From CAKVON01 sp902475665 (GTDB lineage: Bacteria; Actinomycetota; Coriobacteriia; Coriobacteriales; Atopobiaceae), in the NCBI GenBank assembly GCA_036321795.1, contig JAWQCY010000004.1:124001-188000 (forward strand): a stretch of DNA of 64,000 nt, written 5' to 3'. The notes under the pieces are model-generated. The model was not told the DNA's origin. It saw nothing but the letters and a program-made list of their open reading frames with translations, and did no database searches. A program made the position numbers and the translations under genes. Positions 1 to 7,605 of the stretch are shown here, piece by piece (the first letter of the stretch is position 1; each line of letters begins with the position of its first letter).

Positions 1-675
1 GGGTTCTGGTGGTACGTGCCCACAATCTTGAGCATCTACATCGCACTCCCCTTCATCGCAAAGGCGGTCAAGGGGTGCAAGACGCGGGACCTTCTCGTGC
101 CCCTCGCGTTTTGCCTGACGTTTTCCTTCGCATTGCCGACGGCCAACCATATCCTGAAGTGCCTGGGCGGGAACATCGAACCAATCAAGACCACGTTGAA
201 GCCGTTTTACGCGGGCGGCGAGTACGTCACCTACATCATCCTGGGCTACCTGGTGTTGCGACGCCAGTGCCTGAGGGAACTCAGACCATGCGTGTTGGCC
301 TGTGGCCTGCTTGGCTTCTCGGTGTCAGGCATCCTCGCCGCGCGCACCGAGGCGGGCATCTGGTACAACAGCCTCTGGTTGCTGGGAACCTCCGTTTGTG
401 GGGTCGAGCTAGTCAGACGACTGTTCGACCGACTGGAGGTCAAAGAGCTGCCGAGCGTGCTCACCCTGGTGTCAAAGGGCGCCTTCGGGATCTATATGGT
501 CCACATGCTCGTAATGAAGGTCGTAAAGATGATTCCGCTCGGACTCGACTCGGCGCTCCCCAGGACGATGAGCGTCTGGTTCATGACCCTGCTTGCATCA
601 GCTGCGTTTGTGGTCGCGATTCAACTGCTGCTTAGGAACCACCCCCGCGCAAAGAGGGTCCTTCTCGACTGCTAG
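1..675 (+). CDS. Acyltransferase 3 family membrane protein, C-terminal part (5' truncated by window edge)
   Basis: The reading frame is open from base 1 to the TAG at 673-675 and lacks its own start, so this is the last 224 codons of a longer gene. The first residues (GFWWYVPTILSIYIALPF) resemble the conserved trp/tyr-rich membrane helix of O-acyltransferases of the OafA/WecH family, which acetylate or succinylate cell-surface glycans. About six further hydrophobic helices follow, and near the C-terminus GIYMVHM resembles the conserved helix near the end of this family. A basic tail ends the protein. G+C looks lower than in the neighbours, as is common for surface-polysaccharide genes. The substrate cannot be told without the N-terminal half. 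Confidence 0.7.
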   Translation, partial: GFWWYVPTILSIYIALPFIAKAVKGCKTRDLLVPLAFCLTFSFALPTANHILKCLGGNIEPIKTTLKPFYAGGEYVTYIILGYLVLRRQCLRELRPCVLACGLLGFSVSGILAARTEAGIWYNSLWLLGTSVCGVELVRRLFDRLEVKELPSVLTLVSKGAFGIYMVHMLVMKVVKMIPLGLDSALPRTMSVWFMTLLASAAFVVAIQLLLRNHPRAKRVLLDC

Positions 676-717
676 CTCGACTGCCTGTCAGGGCGAGAAG
701 GCACTGGCGAGAAGGGC
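658..717. repeat. Cluster of three GAGAAG-motif copies at gene end
   Basis: GTCCTTCTC at 658-666 (minus copy, overlapping the last codons of the acyltransferase), GAGAAGGCAC at 695-704 and GAGAAGGGC at 709-717. The last two are direct repeats preceded by GGC. They belong to the window-wide motif family described in the findings. Confidence 0.6.
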
Positions 718-736
718 TGCGAGGTAGCGTAACAAG

Positions 737-770
737 AAACCCGCCCAGGCCGATGACCTGGGCGGGTTTT
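737..770. terminator. Bidirectional intrinsic terminator
   Basis: AAACCCGCCCAGG (737-749) pairs with CCTGGGCGGGTTT (757-769) around a 7-base loop, and a short T-run follows on the plus strand. On the minus strand the hairpin is followed by TTTCTTGTT. It can therefore end the acyltransferase transcript (+) and the tRNA transcript (-). Confidence 0.8.
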
Positions 771-778
771 GAATTTAG

Positions 779-854
779 TGGAGCCAGTTATCAGACTTGA
801 ACTGATGACCCCCGCTTTACGAGAGCGGTGCTCTACCAACTGAGCTAAACTGGC
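779..854 (-). tRNA. tRNA-Thr (anticodon CGT)
   Basis: Read on the minus strand, the 7-bp acceptor stem is GCCAGTT/AACTGGC, the D arm is GCTCAGTTGGTAGAGC, and the anticodon stem CCGCT/AGCGG encloses the loop CTCGTAA, giving anticodon CGT. The T arm contains TTCAAGT. The discriminator base is T and CCA is encoded at 781-779. A terminator lies directly downstream at 737-770. Confidence 0.95.
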
Positions 855-939
855 ACGGCACTTAACTATACGGAAGGTCCTCCCGTATTTCAAGCGGCAA
901 TTTCACGCACACAAGTTCTGCGAGAGATTGCCGCAAAGG

Positions 940-2139
940 CTAGAGCATTCGCAGGACGGCGCGAACCAGACGCTCGAAGTCGTCGGCGTGGGCCTCGGCC
1001 TGCGCCAGGACGCTCTCGTGCGTAACGTTGGGGTCACCCGCCTCGTTGGCCGCCAGGGTCAGGCCGAGCACCTCCATGCCGAGCGCGTGCGCCATGATGA
1101 CCTCGTTGACGGTGGACATGCCCGTGTAGGACACGCCCAGCATGCGCAGGGCGGCAACCTCGGCGGGCGTCTCGAAGCTGGGACCCAGAAGGCCCGCCAG
1201 CACACCCTCCTCCACCGTGATGCCCAGGTCGTCGGCCACTCCGCGGGCAACGGTTCGCAGGTAGGGCGCATAGGCGTCCGTCATGCCCACGAACGGGGTG
1301 TCCAGGTCGCGCAGGTTCTCCTCGCAGGCAAGCGGGTTGGCGCCGGTGAGGTTGATCTGGTCGGTGATGATGCCCAGGCCCTGGCGGGCGTTACCGGCGA
1401 CGGCACCCGTGGCGCACGCGAAGATGATGTCGCGGCAGCCCAGATGGTGCGCATGACGCACCAGGCTGGTGACCTCGGCGGCAGAGTAGCCCTGGTAAAG
1501 GTGGATGCGGCCCGGGTAAACGACCACGGGGACGTCGTCCACGGTGCCGATCGTTGCCTGGAACGAGTGGCCTGCCACGGGCTGGGCGGCCAAGGGGAAG
1601 CCGTCGATGTCGTGGTAGTCGATCTTGCGGACGGGCTTGACGAGCTTTGCAAGGTGCCCCAGGCCGGTGCCCAGGATAATCGCGACGGGATGCTCCACCG
1701 ACGGCTTGCAGCGCTGAACGGTCTCCTCGGTAACCACGCAGACCCCCTCCTCCTTCAGCAGGCGCGTGAGCGTACCATCGCCTGCAACGAGCTTTCCAGT
1801 GTAGGTTCCATCGTAGACCAGCCCGCAGCCACACGACGGACTTTTCGCCTTGAGCACCGCGAGCGGCGCGACATCGCCCAGGTGAGCGCGCGCCTGACCC
1901 AGGCAGATCCGCGAGCCACGCTCGAAGTCCTCGGTCACGTCGCGCCCGTCTGCCAGGTAGACGCGGCCGCCACGCTGCTCCGCGGGCGGGCGCGGCACGG
2001 GCAGGCCGCTCTCGGTCTCGGGACAGACGGCACGACAGTCCATCTTGTGCACAAGCTCGATGGCGGCGTCGCACGGCTTCGAGCCCCCGTCGTAGCGACA
2101 GGCCGCCCCTAACAGACAACGACTGACGATCGCGCGCAT
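940..2139 (-). CDS. TudS (DUF523)-purine nucleoside phosphorylase fusion protein
   Basis: Residues 1 to about 140 match the DUF523/TudS family (2-thiouracil desulfurases): an N-terminal CLLGAACRYDGG with Cys8 and Cys14, CPE at Cys39, and KAKSPSCG with Cys103. These are the cysteines that bind the [4Fe-4S] cluster in that family. From about residue 150 the protein is a trimeric purine nucleoside phosphorylase: ILGTGLGHLA phosphate loop, GRIHLYQGY, NLTGANPL, and GMSTVNEVIMAHALG. A typical PNP alone is about 270 residues; this protein has 399. The start ATG has a strong TAGGAGGT site. The fusion suggests removal of sulfur from a thiolated base coupled to phosphorolysis of the nucleoside; the combined role is my inference. 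The last codons carry no intrinsic terminator before the tRNA. Confidence 0.88.
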   Translation of the reverse strand: MRAIVSRCLLGAACRYDGGSKPCDAAIELVHKMDCRAVCPETESGLPVPRPPAEQRGGRVYLADGRDVTEDFERGSRICLGQARAHLGDVAPLAVLKAKSPSCGCGLVYDGTYTGKLVAGDGTLTRLLKEEGVCVVTEETVQRCKPSVEHPVAIILGTGLGHLAKLVKPVRKIDYHDIDGFPLAAQPVAGHSFQATIGTVDDVPVVVYPGRIHLYQGYSAAEVTSLVRHAHHLGCRDIIFACATGAVAGNARQGLGIITDQINLTGANPLACEENLRDLDTPFVGMTDAYAPYLRTVARGVADDLGITVEEGVLAGLLGPSFETPAEVAALRMLGVSYTGMSTVNEVIMAHALGMEVLGLTLAANEAGDPNVTHESVLAQAEAHADDFERLVRAVLRML

Positions 2140-2151
2140 ATTGACCTCCTA

Positions 2152-2183
2152 ACAAAAGCGAGGCCTCCCCCGTTGGGAAGGCC
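2152..2183 (-). terminator. Intrinsic terminator of the SurA-like gene
   Basis: On the minus strand GGCCTTCCC-AACG-GGGGAGGCC forms a 9-bp stem with a tetraloop, followed by TCGCTTTTGTT. It lies between the gene ending at 2259 and the start of the TudS-PNP gene. Confidence 0.7.
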
Positions 2184-2222
2184 CCGCCGGCTGGTGCTTT
2201 GTCTCGGGCCTGCGACCCGAAC

Positions 2223-2259
2223 GCACTTCTCGGTAGCCAGGCTGGCTGGCGAGAAGGAC
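2223..2259. repeat. Inverted pair of GAGAAG motifs (hairpin) at gene end
   Basis: GCACTTCTCGGTAGCC (2223-2238) faces GGCTGGCGAGAAGGAC (2244-2259). The arms CTTCTCGGTAGCC and GGCTGGCGAGAAG can pair with few mismatches. The right arm overlaps the stop codon of the minus-strand gene at 2259. It is a head-to-head pair of the window-wide motif, one TGC type and one GAC type. Confidence 0.6.
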
Positions 2260-3203
2260 TAGGAGGCCAGGGTGTTGATCTGGATGCTGGCCTTGCTCAG
2301 GCGCTCGTTGACGTAGGTCGTCCACTTGGCGCTGGCGGCGGAGTACTCGGTCGAGTACTTCTGGTAGGCGACGTAGTAGGCGGCGTTGGCCTGGTCGTAG
2401 GTCGCGGACTTGCTGGAGAACTTCTGCTTGCCCAGGGCGCTGTAGTAGTCACCGTCGGTCTTGGCCCAGGTGTCCTTCTTGGCGTCCCACTCGTCGCCCA
2501 GCAGGCCGACGATGTACTTGCCGTACTCGGCCTCGGTCTTGCCCTCCTCGGGGGCGGTGGGGGCGGTCAGGCTGGCGGTGTCGACGATCTTCTCGTAGAG
2601 CTTCTTAACGCCGGCGGCCTCCTTCAGGAGCTTCTCGGCGCCCTCCTTCTCCATGCCGTACTGGGAGGCGATGGTCTCGATGTCGTCGGAGCCCATGGTC
2701 TCCTTGGCGTAGGCCTTCATGTCGTCATCGGAGACGGTGATGCCCTCGGCCTCGACCTGGGCAACCAGGATGCGGTTGCGGGCATACGACAGGATGGAGT
2801 CGGCAGACGGGACGGCGTAGGTGCCATCCTCGTTCTTGACGGCATCCAGCTTGGTGGTGGACTCGATGGCCTCGCGGGCAGTGATCTTGTTGGACTTGCC
2901 GTCGATGGTGTAGGTGGCGACGGTGGAGTCGAGGTCGGATTCGGCAAGGGTGGTCTTGCCGTTGCCGGCACCCAGGCCACCAAGGGCAAAGTGGCCGACG
3001 ACGACGCCGATGGCCAGGGCGGCGACGGCGGAGCCGATCAGGACGGGCAGGCCGAAGGTCTTGGGCTCGTTAGCCTTGGCGGGCTTGGCGACCTTCTTCT
3101 CGTTCTTCTCGCCCTTGGGCTCGGCGGCCTTGGTGGCCTCCTCGACCTCGGGGGTCTCCTCGGTGTCGGTGGTCTCGACGTCGAGCTCCTCGTTCTCGTT
3201 CAT
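2259..3203 (-). CDS. Membrane-anchored SurA/PrsA-like protein
   Basis: This 314-residue protein starts with an acidic and then lysine/alanine-rich cytoplasmic segment (1-48), one transmembrane helix (about 49-70, FGLPVLIGSAVAALAIGVVV), and an extracytoplasmic domain. Residues about 100-220 (AREAIESTTK, then helices ending in YEKIV) resemble the N-terminal SurA helical domain found in secreted foldases, but no PPIase domain is visible. The last hundred residues are rich in Tyr, Ala and Ser. A role as extracytoplasmic chaperone is possible but not shown. An intrinsic terminator follows at 2152-2183. Confidence 0.7.
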   Translation of the reverse strand: MNENEELDVETTDTEETPEVEEATKAAEPKGEKNEKKVAKPAKANEPKTFGLPVLIGSAVAALAIGVVVGHFALGGLGAGNGKTTLAESDLDSTVATYTIDGKSNKITAREAIESTTKLDAVKNEDGTYAVPSADSILSYARNRILVAQVEAEGITVSDDDMKAYAKETMGSDDIETIASQYGMEKEGAEKLLKEAAGVKKLYEKIVDTASLTAPTAPEEGKTEAEYGKYIVGLLGDEWDAKKDTWAKTDGDYYSALGKQKFSSKSATYDQANAAYYVAYQKYSTEYSAASAKWTTYVNERLSKASIQINTLAS

Positions 3204-3397
3204 GCGGTTCTACCTTTCGTCTGCGCGCGAAGGGGCTGCCTTCGCGCAACATCTTTCGCAAACGCGTTCAAGTCTAACGCGGGCGCAACCCACGGCCGCC
3301 GGCGCATCGGCTTACGGCAACAACCCGCCACACGGCTGAGGTCAGGTTGAAGCCAGTCGCGAGACGGGTTGCGGTGCGGGCGGTGTGGATGCCAGCG

Positions 3398-3976
3398 CTA
3401 CTTGCCCGACGCCTCCTTCGAGGCGGCCAGGATGTCTGCCGAGCAGGTCCTGATGTAGCCACGGCCGGAGTTGGCGTCAAAGTCGATGCGTGCCTCGAGC
3501 GCGGCGCGGGTCTCGTCAGAGATGTTGCCGCGGACGAAGTCGAGCATGCACGAGAGCATGTCACGATACTCGGCGTCACCGTGGAAGCACTGGATGGCCT
3601 CGTCCATCAGGGGCCAGACCTCGTCGGAGCGCTCGGGGCTGATGGAACCCATGCGGCTGAGGAAGCGGAACGCCGCCAGACGCACGATCGCGGAGGCCTC
3701 GTCGAACAGCGAGGTCTCGGCACCCTCGAGCGCGCCGGTGAGCTTGGCGGCGTCTTCGGGCAGAAGCTCGCTCATCGCGTCGAGGACCTCCCAGCGCGTC
3801 TGGGCCTCGGGACGATACAGGGCGTCCACCAGCTCGTCGATGTGCGGGCGAACCAGGTCGGGCTCGACGCGCGCGGTCTCGGCCAGGCCGTGGGCGGCAT
3901 CCTGGCGCGAGCGGCGACGCGCGCAGGCAAGAAGCTCGATCCAGGTGTCGACCTGCTCGTTGGTGTACTTAGGCAT
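3398..3976 (-). CDS. HEAT-like repeat protein of unknown function
   Basis: The 192 residues are almost wholly alpha-helical, with repeated helix pairs such as HIDELVDALYRPEAQTRWEV and SDEVWPLMDEAIQCFHGD, as in HEAT/ARM-type scaffolds. There is no signal peptide, membrane segment or catalytic motif. It lies 21 bases after the NYN-LOTUS gene and is probably cotranscribed with it, so a role as partner of that RNA-related protein is a reasonable guess only. Confidence 0.65.
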   Translation of the reverse strand: MPKYTNEQVDTWIELLACARRRSRQDAAHGLAETARVEPDLVRPHIDELVDALYRPEAQTRWEVLDAMSELLPEDAAKLTGALEGAETSLFDEASAIVRLAAFRFLSRMGSISPERSDEVWPLMDEAIQCFHGDAEYRDMLSCMLDFVRGNISDETRAALEARIDFDANSGRGYIRTCSADILAASKEASGK

Positions 3977-3997
3977 GCTGGAAATCCCGTTCCTTCC

Positions 3998-4774
3998 TTA
4001 CTCGCAGAACCCGTCGACGACGAAGGTCCCGCTCCTTTGGTCTCGGTGAATCTGGATGAGGCCGTAGGAGCTGGCCTCGTTGAGAAGTGCGGTGAAGCTG
4101 CGGTAGCCGTACGAGCGCTCCGAGAACTGCGGGCGCTTGCGGCGCATGGTGTCCTTGAGGTGCGAGGCGAACACGCTGCTGTCGGACTCGCCCTGCAGCG
4201 CGTCGATCGTCTCGAACAGGAGCTGATAGCAGTCGTGCTTCTCGGCAGGCACCTTGCCCTTGAAGTCGGGCACGCGCCCCGCGCTGACGATGTCCTCGTA
4301 GAAGATGAACTCGTCGCAGTTCTCGGCAAGAAGCGGGCTGGTGGAACCCTTCATGCCGACGCCGATGACGACCTTGCCGAACTCCTTCAGCTTGGCGACC
4401 AGGGGCGAGAAGTCCGAGTCGCCCGACAGGATCGCGAAGGTGTCGATGTGCTCCTTGGTGAGGGCCATCTCCATCGCGTCGACCGCCAGGCGGATGTCGG
4501 CGGAGTTCTTGCCGGTGTAGGCGCGGTCCGGGATCTCGATCAGCTCGACGCCGAGCTCGTGCAGGGGCGTCACGGCCGTGTCGAAACGCTGCCAGTCGCA
4601 GTAGGCGCGCTTGGACGCGATGCGCCCCTTGTCCACCAGTCGCTCGAGGATGCGCTTCACATCGGGGGCGGGACCGGGCTCCTGGTGGCCGTTGCGCTTG
4701 CGCTTGCCGGTCCCCAGGGCCAGGTTCTCGTAGTCGATGAGCACGGCCATCGAGCTCTGTGCGTTGTCAATCAT
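3998..4774 (-). CDS. NYN domain protein with C-terminal OST-HTH/LOTUS domain
   Basis: The N-terminal half (about 1-150) is a PIN-like NYN domain: MAVLIDYENLAL with the first catalytic Asp, KNSADIRLAVDAMEMAL with the second, and FAILSGDSDFSPLV with the third acidic cluster. The C-terminal part (about 180-258; LFETIDALQGE, then FTALLNEASSYGLIQIHRD) matches the LOTUS/OST-HTH RNA-binding fold. NYN-LOTUS proteins are predicted RNases or RNA-binding factors. The gene is followed on the same strand by a HEAT-like gene. A DUF3825-like gene, a family I recall being linked to OST-HTH, lies far away at 55.8 kb. Target RNA is unknown. Confidence 0.85.
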   Translation of the reverse strand: MIDNAQSSMAVLIDYENLALGTGKRKRNGHQEPGPAPDVKRILERLVDKGRIASKRAYCDWQRFDTAVTPLHELGVELIEIPDRAYTGKNSADIRLAVDAMEMALTKEHIDTFAILSGDSDFSPLVAKLKEFGKVVIGVGMKGSTSPLLAENCDEFIFYEDIVSAGRVPDFKGKVPAEKHDCYQLLFETIDALQGESDSSVFASHLKDTMRRKRPQFSERSYGYRSFTALLNEASSYGLIQIHRDQRSGTFVVDGFCE

Positions 4775-4816
4775 TACTTGTTGGTTCCTTTCGGGCCGCG
4801 TCGGCCGCGGCCTGCG

Positions 4817-5305
4817 TCAGTGCCTTTTTTCGCCCGAAGCGTCCTCGTGCCGCGGTGCGACGCTCATGAGCTCGGGCTCGTCAACCTTCTCGCCACGACG
4901 GCGCGCAAGGTCGCGCTTGCGGCGCTGGCGTGCACGCTCGGGGTCCTTGGCAGCCGCGACCTGGCCCTTGTTCGCGCTAAAGGCCTTGTCGACAAACTTC
5001 CAGGGGCCGACGGACTCGCCGAAGCCGAACTTGAGGCCCGCCAGGCCGCCGGCGATGCCGCCGATGGTGACCGCCGCGAAGGCGACCCAGCCGGTGGCAA
5101 AGACCAAGGTCGAGAGCACGACGCCACCCATGAGCCAGGCGACGTTGGCCAGGTAGTACTGGCGCCTGCCGTCGCAGCGACGGCCAAGCTCCTCGGCCAG
5201 GTGCTCCCCCACGACGATGCCAAAGAGGAAGAAGAGGATGCTGATTACGGCGAGGCCAAAGCTGATGTTGCTGTTGGCCGCGCGCTCGACTGCCTGCGGA
5301 TCCAC
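4817..5305 (-). CDS. Small integral membrane protein of unknown function
   Basis: Of 162 residues, about 15-35, 50-70 and 72-92 form hydrophobic helices. A basic, arginine-rich cytoplasmic tail follows (DPERARQRRKRDLARRRGEK). I chose the GTG at 5305 because it lies 3 bases after the stop of the upstream dehydrogenase gene, which suggests translational coupling. No family is recognised. Confidence 0.6.
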   Translation of the reverse strand: MDPQAVERAANSNISFGLAVISILFFLFGIVVGEHLAEELGRRCDGRRQYYLANVAWLMGGVVLSTLVFATGWVAFAAVTIGGIAGGLAGLKFGFGESVGPWKFVDKAFSANKGQVAAAKDPERARQRRKRDLARRRGEKVDEPELMSVAPRHEDASGEKRH

Positions 5306-5308
5306 CGG

Positions 5309-6391
5309 CTAGTTCCCCTCGTGGTGACCGCCGCAGCAGCAGTGGCCCTCGCCATGGCCGTGGCCGTCACCATGGCCGTGACCGTGGCCGCCGCAGCACT
5401 CGTGCTCTCCGTCGTGGTCGTGGCCGCCGCAGCCGCACTCGTGCTCCTGCTCGCCCTCGGGGGTGAAGGCACCGGTGTCCAGCAGCGACCAGTCCAGGCC
5501 GGCGGCGACGGCGTCGCCCTCCTCGGCGTACAGCAGCGTGATGGCCTGGGTGCCCAGGCGCTTGCCGCCGATCTGGCAGAGCATGTCGTACAGGGTGAAG
5601 GCGGTCTCGGCGCCGGGAAGGGTAATGCCCAGGTCCTCGCCCTGGCGCAGGGCCAGGCCGATATCCTTGCGCATGTGCTCGTTCAGGAAGCCCGGCTTGT
5701 AGTCGCCCTCGGCGCTCTTGGGCGCCAGGTCGGAGATGGCGCGCGAGCCACCCATGCCGCTGCCGACCATCTGCAGCATCTCGTCGACGTCCAGGCCGCC
5801 CTGCTCGGCCAGCGCCATGGCGTCGGCCATGCCCACCATGCAGCTGGCCAGCGAGACCTGGTTGCACAGCTTGGCCGTCTGGCCCTTGCCGGCGCCGTCG
5901 AACCAGAAGATCTTGGACGAGAAGGTCTTGAGCAGCTCGGCGACGGGCTCGGCGTCCTTCTCGGCAATGCCCGCGATGAGGGTCAGGGTGCCGGCGACCG
6001 CACCTGCCTCGCCACCAGTGACGGGGCAGTCGAACGCGTGCTTGCCGTCGACCTCGGCGGCCTCGGCGATGTCACGCGCGAGCTGCGGCGAGCTGGTGGT
6101 GAGGTCGATCAGCCAGGAACCCTTCTTGGCGCTGGCGAGAAGACCGTCGGAGGCCAGGTAGACGTCCTCGACGTCGTCCGGGTAACCCAACATGGTGAAG
6201 GTGACGTCGGCCTGGGCGCAGGCATCGGCGGGGCTGTCCGCCCAGGTGGCGCCGCGCTCGATCAGCGACTCGGCCTTCTGCCTGGTGCGGTTGTAGACGA
6301 CGAGCTCGTAGCCCGCATCCATGATGTGACCCGCGATGGGAGCTCCCATGATGCCGGTGCCGACAAAGGCGACCCTCTTGATGTTGGACAT
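5309..6391 (-). CDS. 3-hydroxyisobutyrate dehydrogenase-like oxidoreductase with His/Cys-rich tail
   Basis: The protein starts with a dinucleotide-binding Rossmann motif (VAFVGTGIMGAPIAGHIM) and carries the family signatures DCPVTGGEAGA (substrate site) and GKGQTAKLCNQ (catalytic Lys), so it should oxidise or reduce a beta-hydroxyacid with NAD(P). Enzymes of this family are about 290-300 residues; this one has 360. The extra C-terminal segment (about 312-360) is rich in His, Cys, Gly and Asp (HECGCGGHDHDGEHECCGGH and further repeats), a likely nickel, zinc or copper binding tail. The start at 6391 has an AAAGAGG site; the open frame further upstream is only read-through. A GAGAAGGAC motif copy at 5954-5962 codes for AEKD. 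Confidence 0.85.
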   Translation of the reverse strand: MSNIKRVAFVGTGIMGAPIAGHIMDAGYELVVYNRTRQKAESLIERGATWADSPADACAQADVTFTMLGYPDDVEDVYLASDGLLASAKKGSWLIDLTTSSPQLARDIAEAAEVDGKHAFDCPVTGGEAGAVAGTLTLIAGIAEKDAEPVAELLKTFSSKIFWFDGAGKGQTAKLCNQVSLASCMVGMADAMALAEQGGLDVDEMLQMVGSGMGGSRAISDLAPKSAEGDYKPGFLNEHMRKDIGLALRQGEDLGITLPGAETAFTLYDMLCQIGGKRLGTQAITLLYAEEGDAVAAGLDWSLLDTGAFTPEGEQEHECGCGGHDHDGEHECCGGHGHGHGDGHGHGEGHCCCGGHHEGN

Positions 6392-6537
6392 GCTGCCTCT
6401 TTCCATACTCGGATAGTTGCGTGACTGCCGTGGTGGCGTGTTTGTCGCGCGCGGCCCCAGGTGGGGCCGCGGGTGTTGCGGGTTGGTCGAGCGTGACCGT
6501 CGCGGGGCGCGACGGGGCGGGCCCGTTTGCCCGGACG

Positions 6538-7605
6538 CTAGTTGCCGCCCCTGACCTTGCGGGCGATGCGGTCTGTCAGGCTGATCTTCTCGCGACGGTC
6601 GCCCGACCAAAACGCCAGGGCAACCATGCCGGGGCCGACGTGGCTGCCGATGACCGGCGAGATGGAGCTGCGGATGACGATGAGGTCCTCGCAGCCAGGC
6701 TCCTTGCGGATGGCCTTCTCCAGCCAGGCGGCGTCCTTGTCCGCATCCGTGGACATGATCGCGATGGGCAGCGACGTGTCGTGCGAGTAGTTGTTGCGGA
6801 AGTCGGCCAGGATCGCCTTGAGGGCCTTCTTGCGTCCGCGGCACATGCCGCACAGCGAGAGGGACCCGTTGAGGTCGAACGAGAGCTCGGGCTTGATGTC
6901 GAGCTTGCCACCCACCTGGGCCGCCGCCGGCGGGATGCGCCCGCCCTTGGCCAGGGCGTCGAAGCTCTCCAACGTGAAGTAGCCCTGGATGAAGTAGCGG
7001 GCGTCGCTGCACCACTCGTACAGCTCGCGCGCGGTGAGGCCGTTGGCCGCCTGACGGACGGCCTCGATTGCCAGAAGCTCGGCGCACGCGGAGGGCAAGA
7101 GGTTGTCCAGCACGTACAGCTCGAAGTCGGGATGCTCGTCGCGCACCATCTGGGCCGCGGTCTGGGCGGCCTCGACGCTGGAGGACAGCCCGCGCGTGAA
7201 GGCCAGGTACAGCGTGGGCACGCCCTTTTGCGCCGCCGCCGAGAAGACCTCGTAGTAGCGACCGGGGGTCACGGCCGACGTGCTGACGCTGGCGCCCTCG
7301 CGCATGCGCTCGTAGAAGTCGTGCGGGGACATGTGGGCCCACATGTCGTCGAGGTGCTCCTCCCCGTCCAACACGTACGAGAAGGGGATGACCTCGATGC
7401 CGAGCGCCTCCGCCACGGCGGGCGAGAAGTCCGCGCACGAGTCGCAGATGATGTTGCAGTTGCTCTGCGAACGAAAGCGCTTGATGTCACTTGCGGCGTT
7501 GCCCAACGCGGCCGAGGCCGGCGGGGCGGAGATTCCCGCCCTCGCCAGCCTCTGCGCGTCGGTCATGCTTTCGGACATGGCGTCCTGGGTGGTGCTGTTA
7601 CTCAT
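6538..7605 (-). CDS. DegV family fatty-acid-binding protein
   Basis: DegV/FakB-type protein of 355 residues with an N-terminal extension of about 45 residues. The EDD-fold markers are IICDSCADFS, SVSTSAVTPGRYYEVF (the Ser-Thr-Ser fatty-acid head-group site), LAFTRGLSSS, and HVGPGMVALAF near the end. FakB proteins bind fatty acids for phosphorylation by FakA. No fakA is in the window. The start codon overlaps the end of hpf by 8 bases (ATGAGTAA), so the two are translationally coupled. A second DegV gene lies at 51080. Confidence 0.88.
   Translation of the reverse strand: MSNSTTQDAMSESMTDAQRLARAGISAPPASAALGNAASDIKRFRSQSNCNIICDSCADFSPAVAEALGIEVIPFSYVLDGEEHLDDMWAHMSPHDFYERMREGASVSTSAVTPGRYYEVFSAAAQKGVPTLYLAFTRGLSSSVEAAQTAAQMVRDEHPDFELYVLDNLLPSACAELLAIEAVRQAANGLTARELYEWCSDARYFIQGYFTLESFDALAKGGRIPPAAAQVGGKLDIKPELSFDLNGSLSLCGMCRGRKKALKAILADFRNNYSHDTSLPIAIMSTDADKDAAWLEKAIRKEPGCEDLIVIRSSISPVIGSHVGPGMVALAFWSGDRREKISLTDRIARKVRGGN

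Noticed and set aside
3347..6424. A 1025-codon open frame on the plus strand
   Set aside because: It runs antisense to five well-supported minus-strand genes and has the Leu/Gly/Ala/Arg bias of a shadow frame in high-G+C DNA.
6392..7438. N-terminal extension of the dehydrogenase frame to 709 codons
   Set aside because: The extension overlaps the DegV gene in another frame and is Arg/Gly/His-rich; the Rossmann motif starts right after the ATG at 6391.
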